NCBI GenBank assembly: GCA_029077775.1
Contig: JAQNCU010000160.1
Location: 1-6,884, forward strand
DNA from: Acidocella sp.
GTDB lineage: Bacteria; Pseudomonadota; Alphaproteobacteria; Acetobacterales; Acetobacteraceae
Reading direction: 5' to 3'
Length of the DNA stretch: 6,884 nucleotides
The notes beneath the pieces were generated by a model. The model saw only the letters and a program-made list of their open reading frames with translations, did no database searches and was not told the origin of the DNA. The position numbers and the translations under genes were made by a program. Shown here piece after piece: positions 4,985 to 6,884 of the stretch; within the stretch, counting starts at the first letter, position 1, and every line of letters begins with the position of its first letter.

Positions 4985-5587
4985 TCACATTTTGGATGTG
5001 GATTTACTGCCCAAAAACGCGTCGATCGCGCCTGCACCGAGGCAGAATTTGCCCAATCGGCGGATGGTTTTGCCGGTTATACCACCCAGGGCGCAGGGTT
5101 TTGCCGGGCCAGCGTGGCGGGCCAGAGCGAGGTAGCCGAGCGGGCCGAGGACCGGCGCGCCGGGATGGCTGTTCGTGGCAAAAACCGGCGAAATAAAAAT
5201 AAGGGCCACACCGGCGCGCCGGGCGCGGATGACATCGGCCATGTTATGGGCCGAAGCGGTGCGGAGCCACCGGGCGGGAATGCGGCAGCGGTCCGGGTAC
5301 GCACCGCCGCGCAAATGCAACCCCGCACCCAGCCCGCTGGCGAGGCGGCCATCGCCCGCCACCACCAGGGCAATGCGGCGCGCACGGCAGATTTGCGCGA
5401 TGCGGCGGCCATAAGCGGCGCGGTGCGGGTGGGTGTCATCGCGCAAGACCACGCCACACAGGCCGGGTGGCAGAATGCCGATCAATCCGGGGAGGTCCGC
5501 GCAGCGCGCTGCATCTGTAAACAGCCACAGGAATGGCGGCTGACGGCACTTTACCCTGCGCGCGCGGGCGATTAACGCTTGGTCCAT
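4985..5587 (-). CDS. Thiamine phosphate synthase family protein (ThiE/TenI-like)
   Basis: 200 aa, a TIM-barrel protein of the TMP synthase/TenI family, probably cytosolic. Strand 1 is PPFLWLFTD. The middle has GVVLRDDTH, ALVVAGDGRLA and GLHLRGG. The C-terminal half carries ASAHNMADVIRARRAGVALI, the loop FISPVFATNSHPGAPVLGP, and the phosphate-binding ALGGIT, all in family order. True ThiE couples the pyrimidine and thiazole phosphates to thiamine phosphate. Several residues normal for catalysis look altered here: the Asn-Asp of the IVNDD strand is Ala-Gly, and the Lys in the PTxTK loop is replaced by NSHPG. A TenI-like or divergent role is therefore possible. The start at 5587 has AGGGGG only 4 bases away. 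It is divergent from yggS with 43 bases between the starts. Confidence 0.8.
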   Translation of the reverse strand: MDQALIARARRVKCRQPPFLWLFTDAARCADLPGLIGILPPGLCGVVLRDDTHPHRAAYGRRIAQICRARRIALVVAGDGRLASGLGAGLHLRGGAYPDRCRIPARWLRTASAHNMADVIRARRAGVALIFISPVFATNSHPGAPVLGPLGYLALARHAGPAKPCALGGITGKTIRRLGKFCLGAGAIDAFLGSKSTSKM

Positions 5588-5630
5588 GCTCCCCCTGACG
5601 CCCACGACCTTGAATGGTGATGATGATACG

Positions 5631-6290
5631 ATGATCGCGCGCAACCTTGCCAGCATCAGGGCGCGCATCGCCCAGGCGCTGGCCGGGGCCGGGCGGGCGG
5701 CGGGGGATGTGACACTGGTTGCCGTCTCGAAGACCAACGATGCCGCCGCCGTGGCGGCGGCAATGGCCGCGGGGCAAACGGTGTTCGGTGAGAACCGGGT
5801 GCAGGAGGCCGCGGAGAAATTTCCCCGTACCGGGGCCACGCTGCACATCATCGGTGGGTTGCAAAGCAATAAGGTGCGGGCGGCCTTGGGGCTTGCCGAT
5901 TGTATCGAAACCCTGGACCGCCCGAGCCTGGCCGACGCGATCGACAAAGCGGGCGCGGCGACAGGCCGGGTGCCTGATTTGCTGGTGCAGGTGAATATCG
6001 GCGACGAGCCGCAGAAATCAGGTGTGGGGCTGGGCCAGGCGGATGGGTTTATCCGGGCGATGCGCGCGCGTTTCGGGGCGCGGCTGGTCGGGTTGATGTG
6101 CATTCCGCCCGCTTTTGGCGATTCTGGCCCGTATTTCAGGCGGCTGGCGGCGATGGCCGATACGCACGGGCTGGCGGTGCGCTCGATGGGGATGTCGGGA
6201 GATTTCGAGGCGGCGATTTTGGCCGGGGCGACGCATATACGGGTGGGGTCGGCGATATTTGGGCAGAGACGTTCTTCGGATGTGACCTGA
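5631..6290 (+). CDS. yggS: YggS/PROSC family PLP homeostasis protein
   Basis: 219 aa, a single-domain (beta/alpha)8-barrel protein that binds pyridoxal 5'-phosphate without known enzymatic activity. It helps keep PLP and amino-acid pools balanced in the cytosol. Lys34 in LVAVSKT is the PLP-binding residue. Other family motifs follow in order: FGENRVQEAAEKF (52-64), LHIIGGLQSNKVRA (71-84), LLVQVNIGDEPQKSGV (117-132), GLMCIPP (154-160), and SMGMSGDFEAAI...GATHIRVGSAIFG (185-211), which holds the phosphate-binding Ser and Gly residues. ATG 5631 was chosen because family homology begins at MIARNLASIRARI. An ATG at 5586 in frame adds 15 unmatched residues and overlaps the divergent gene. No good Shine-Dalgarno precedes either start. 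A hairpin overlaps its stop codon. Confidence 0.93.
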   Translation: MIARNLASIRARIAQALAGAGRAAGDVTLVAVSKTNDAAAVAAAMAAGQTVFGENRVQEAAEKFPRTGATLHIIGGLQSNKVRAALGLADCIETLDRPSLADAIDKAGAATGRVPDLLVQVNIGDEPQKSGVGLGQADGFIRAMRARFGARLVGLMCIPPAFGDSGPYFRRLAAMADTHGLAVRSMGMSGDFEAAILAGATHIRVGSAIFGQRRSSDVT

Positions 6291-6322
6291 CACCAACCGT
6301 TATAAAGAATGCCGGTTGGTGT
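6290..6322 (+). terminator. Terminator-like hairpin at the yggS stop codon
   Basis: ACACCAACCG (6290-6299) and CGGTTGGTGT (6313-6322) form a perfect 10-bp stem around a 13-base AT-rich loop. The stem begins at the last base of the yggS TGA. The sequence after it is T-rich but broken (TAGAGTCTTTGTT), so termination is plausible rather than certain. Confidence 0.5.
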
Positions 6323-6428
6323 TAGAGTCTTTGTTGGCGCGCGGCCGCCCCACCAGCCTTGCGCGCCGTACCAACCGCCGACGATGATGGATAATCACCG
6401 ACGACCGTTGGGATAACCACAAGGAAAA
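6323..6428. other. Spacer between yggS and the small membrane ORF
   Basis: No gene is seen. An inverted repeat GGCGCGC (6336-6342) / GCGCGCC (6361-6367) has an 18-base loop. CCGACGA occurs twice (6378-6384 and 6398-6404), start to start exactly 20 bases, about two helical turns, with a -10-like GATAAT at 6390-6395 between the copies. A promoter for the mreC transcript probably lies here, but no matching -35 is evident. Confidence 0.35.
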
Positions 6429-6526
6429 ATGAGCGATTGGCGGGTTTTAGCCCTGGGATTAGCGGGGGAATTCTTGTAGTGGGTATGCCCATCATATTGG
6501 TTTTTGGTGGAGATGCTCCCCGGTGA
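6429..6526 (+). pseudogene. Tiny membrane-protein ORF with apparent one-base frameshift
   Basis: ATG 6429 follows AAGGA by 3 bases. It opens a frame reading MSDWRVLALGLAG, which ends at a TAG at 6477-6479 after 16 codons. If the five-G run at 6464-6468 had one more G, or if the ribosome slipped back one base there, reading would continue as GILVVGMPIILVFGGDAPR to TGA 6524-6526. The joined product of about 32 residues is one hydrophobic membrane helix with a short polar start and an Arg end. The TGA overlaps the mreC GTG start (GTGA), the usual sign of translational coupling, which favours a real gene over chance. An alternative is a TTG start at 6437, directly in the second frame and needing no shift. 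I do not recognise the protein. Confidence 0.4.
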
Positions 6527-6884
6527 TCCGGTTATCGGTCCCGTTACGGCAGGCATTATCGAGGCTTACGCTGCCGATGATGCTGGTGCTGTCTTTCGCG
6601 CTGGTGTTGATAGGGCGGGCGGATCAGGGTTTCACGGACCGGACGCGCGGCCTGCTGGATGATGTGCTGGCGCCGGCCTATGGGGTGGTGGCCGGGCCGA
6701 TCAGGGCGGCGGAGCATGGCACCGGGATGGTCGGGCATTTGTTTGAGCTGAATGCCGAGAACCAGCAATTACTGACCGAGAATGAAAATCTGCTGCAATG
6801 GCAGGCAGTGGCGATGGCGCTGGAGGCGCAGAACAACGCGCTGAAATCCGCGCTGAATTATGTGCCGCCGGAAGCCCCGCAATT
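6523..6884 (+). CDS. mreC: Rod shape-determining protein MreC (N-terminal part, cut by window end)
   Basis: The first 120 residues are visible and the frame is open at the window edge. MreC is an inner-membrane protein that dimerises in the periplasm and scaffolds the elongasome (MreB, MreD, RodA, PBP2) for lateral wall growth. Residues 1-13 (MIRLSVPLRQALS) are the short cytoplasmic tail. Residues 14-31 (RLTLPMMLVLSFALVLIG) are the membrane segment. RADQ...RGLLDDVLAPAYGVVAGPIR is the periplasmic linker with the family's typical LAP.Y pattern. About 70-113 form the heptad-like coiled coil (LFELNAENQQLLTENENLLQW...). The beta domains lie outside the window. GTG 6523 is chosen because homology begins at VIRLSVP and GGAG lies 10 bases upstream. 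ATG 6577 or 6580 would start inside the membrane segment. No mreB precedes it. Confidence 0.92.
   Translation, partial: MIRLSVPLRQALSRLTLPMMLVLSFALVLIGRADQGFTDRTRGLLDDVLAPAYGVVAGPIRAAEHGTGMVGHLFELNAENQQLLTENENLLQWQAVAMALEAQNNALKSALNYVPPEAPQ

Noticed and set aside
5588..6103. Extension of the ThiE-like frame to a 372-aa protein
   Set aside because: The extra N-terminal 170 residues lie antisense to yggS and are low-complexity Ala/Ser/Arg. Family homology starts just after the ATG at 5587.
1..6884. CRISPR arrays, rRNA genes, replication origins, intact insertion sequences
   Set aside because: No spaced repeat array, rRNA signature, iteron cluster or complete IS with terminal repeats was found on either strand.

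Overview
The window looks like chromosomal DNA from an alphaproteobacterium, most likely of the acetic-acid-bacteria group (Acetobacteraceae, Acidocella/Acidiphilium-like). This is an inference from several things: high G+C, the style of the MetZ, DUF3576, porin and MreC proteins, a SAM-II-type riboswitch before metZ (a class typical of alphaproteobacteria), and a recurring intergenic hairpin of the form GCCGCT(T)n...(A)nAGCGGC. No species can be named from sequence alone.

Left part (1-780): a strong hairpin, then a decayed IS5-type transposase fragment (in-frame TGA, a one-base frameshift, both ends missing). The fragment stops at the encoded CCA end of a tRNA-Gly(CCC) gene on the minus strand. 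The tRNA gene has its own promoter upstream and shares a short divergent promoter region with metZ.

Methionine part (740-2210): promoter, SAM-II riboswitch with an extra hairpin in its 3' loop, a 32-codon overlapping leader ORF that owns the only good Shine-Dalgarno, and metZ (O-succinylhomoserine sulfhydrylase). This is a feedback unit: SAM would mask the SD, stop leader translation and, if coupled, lower MetZ synthesis. A hairpin of the same family as the one at 48-71 closes the unit.

Middle part (2220-4980): a plus-strand gene for a very acidic 154-aa protein, possibly DUF1877/YfbM-like. It is convergent with a minus-strand DUF3576 lipoprotein, with a perfect palindrome between them. Upstream on the minus strand, across a 15-bp perfect terminator hairpin, is an outer-membrane porin. 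Beyond it lies a 304-bp AT-rich to GC-hairpin intergenic region with no supported gene.

Right part (4985-6884): a divergent pair, a thiamine-phosphate-synthase-like protein (minus) and the PLP-homeostasis protein YggS (plus). A terminator-like hairpin overlaps the yggS stop. A 200-bp spacer and a tiny membrane-protein reading frame with an apparent single-base frameshift follow. The end of that frame overlaps the GTG start of mreC (rod-shape protein, cut by the window end). No mreB is seen between yggS and mreC.

No wholly new system is evident. The best leads are the riboswitch-leader-ORF-metZ arrangement and the frameshifted small membrane gene coupled to mreC.
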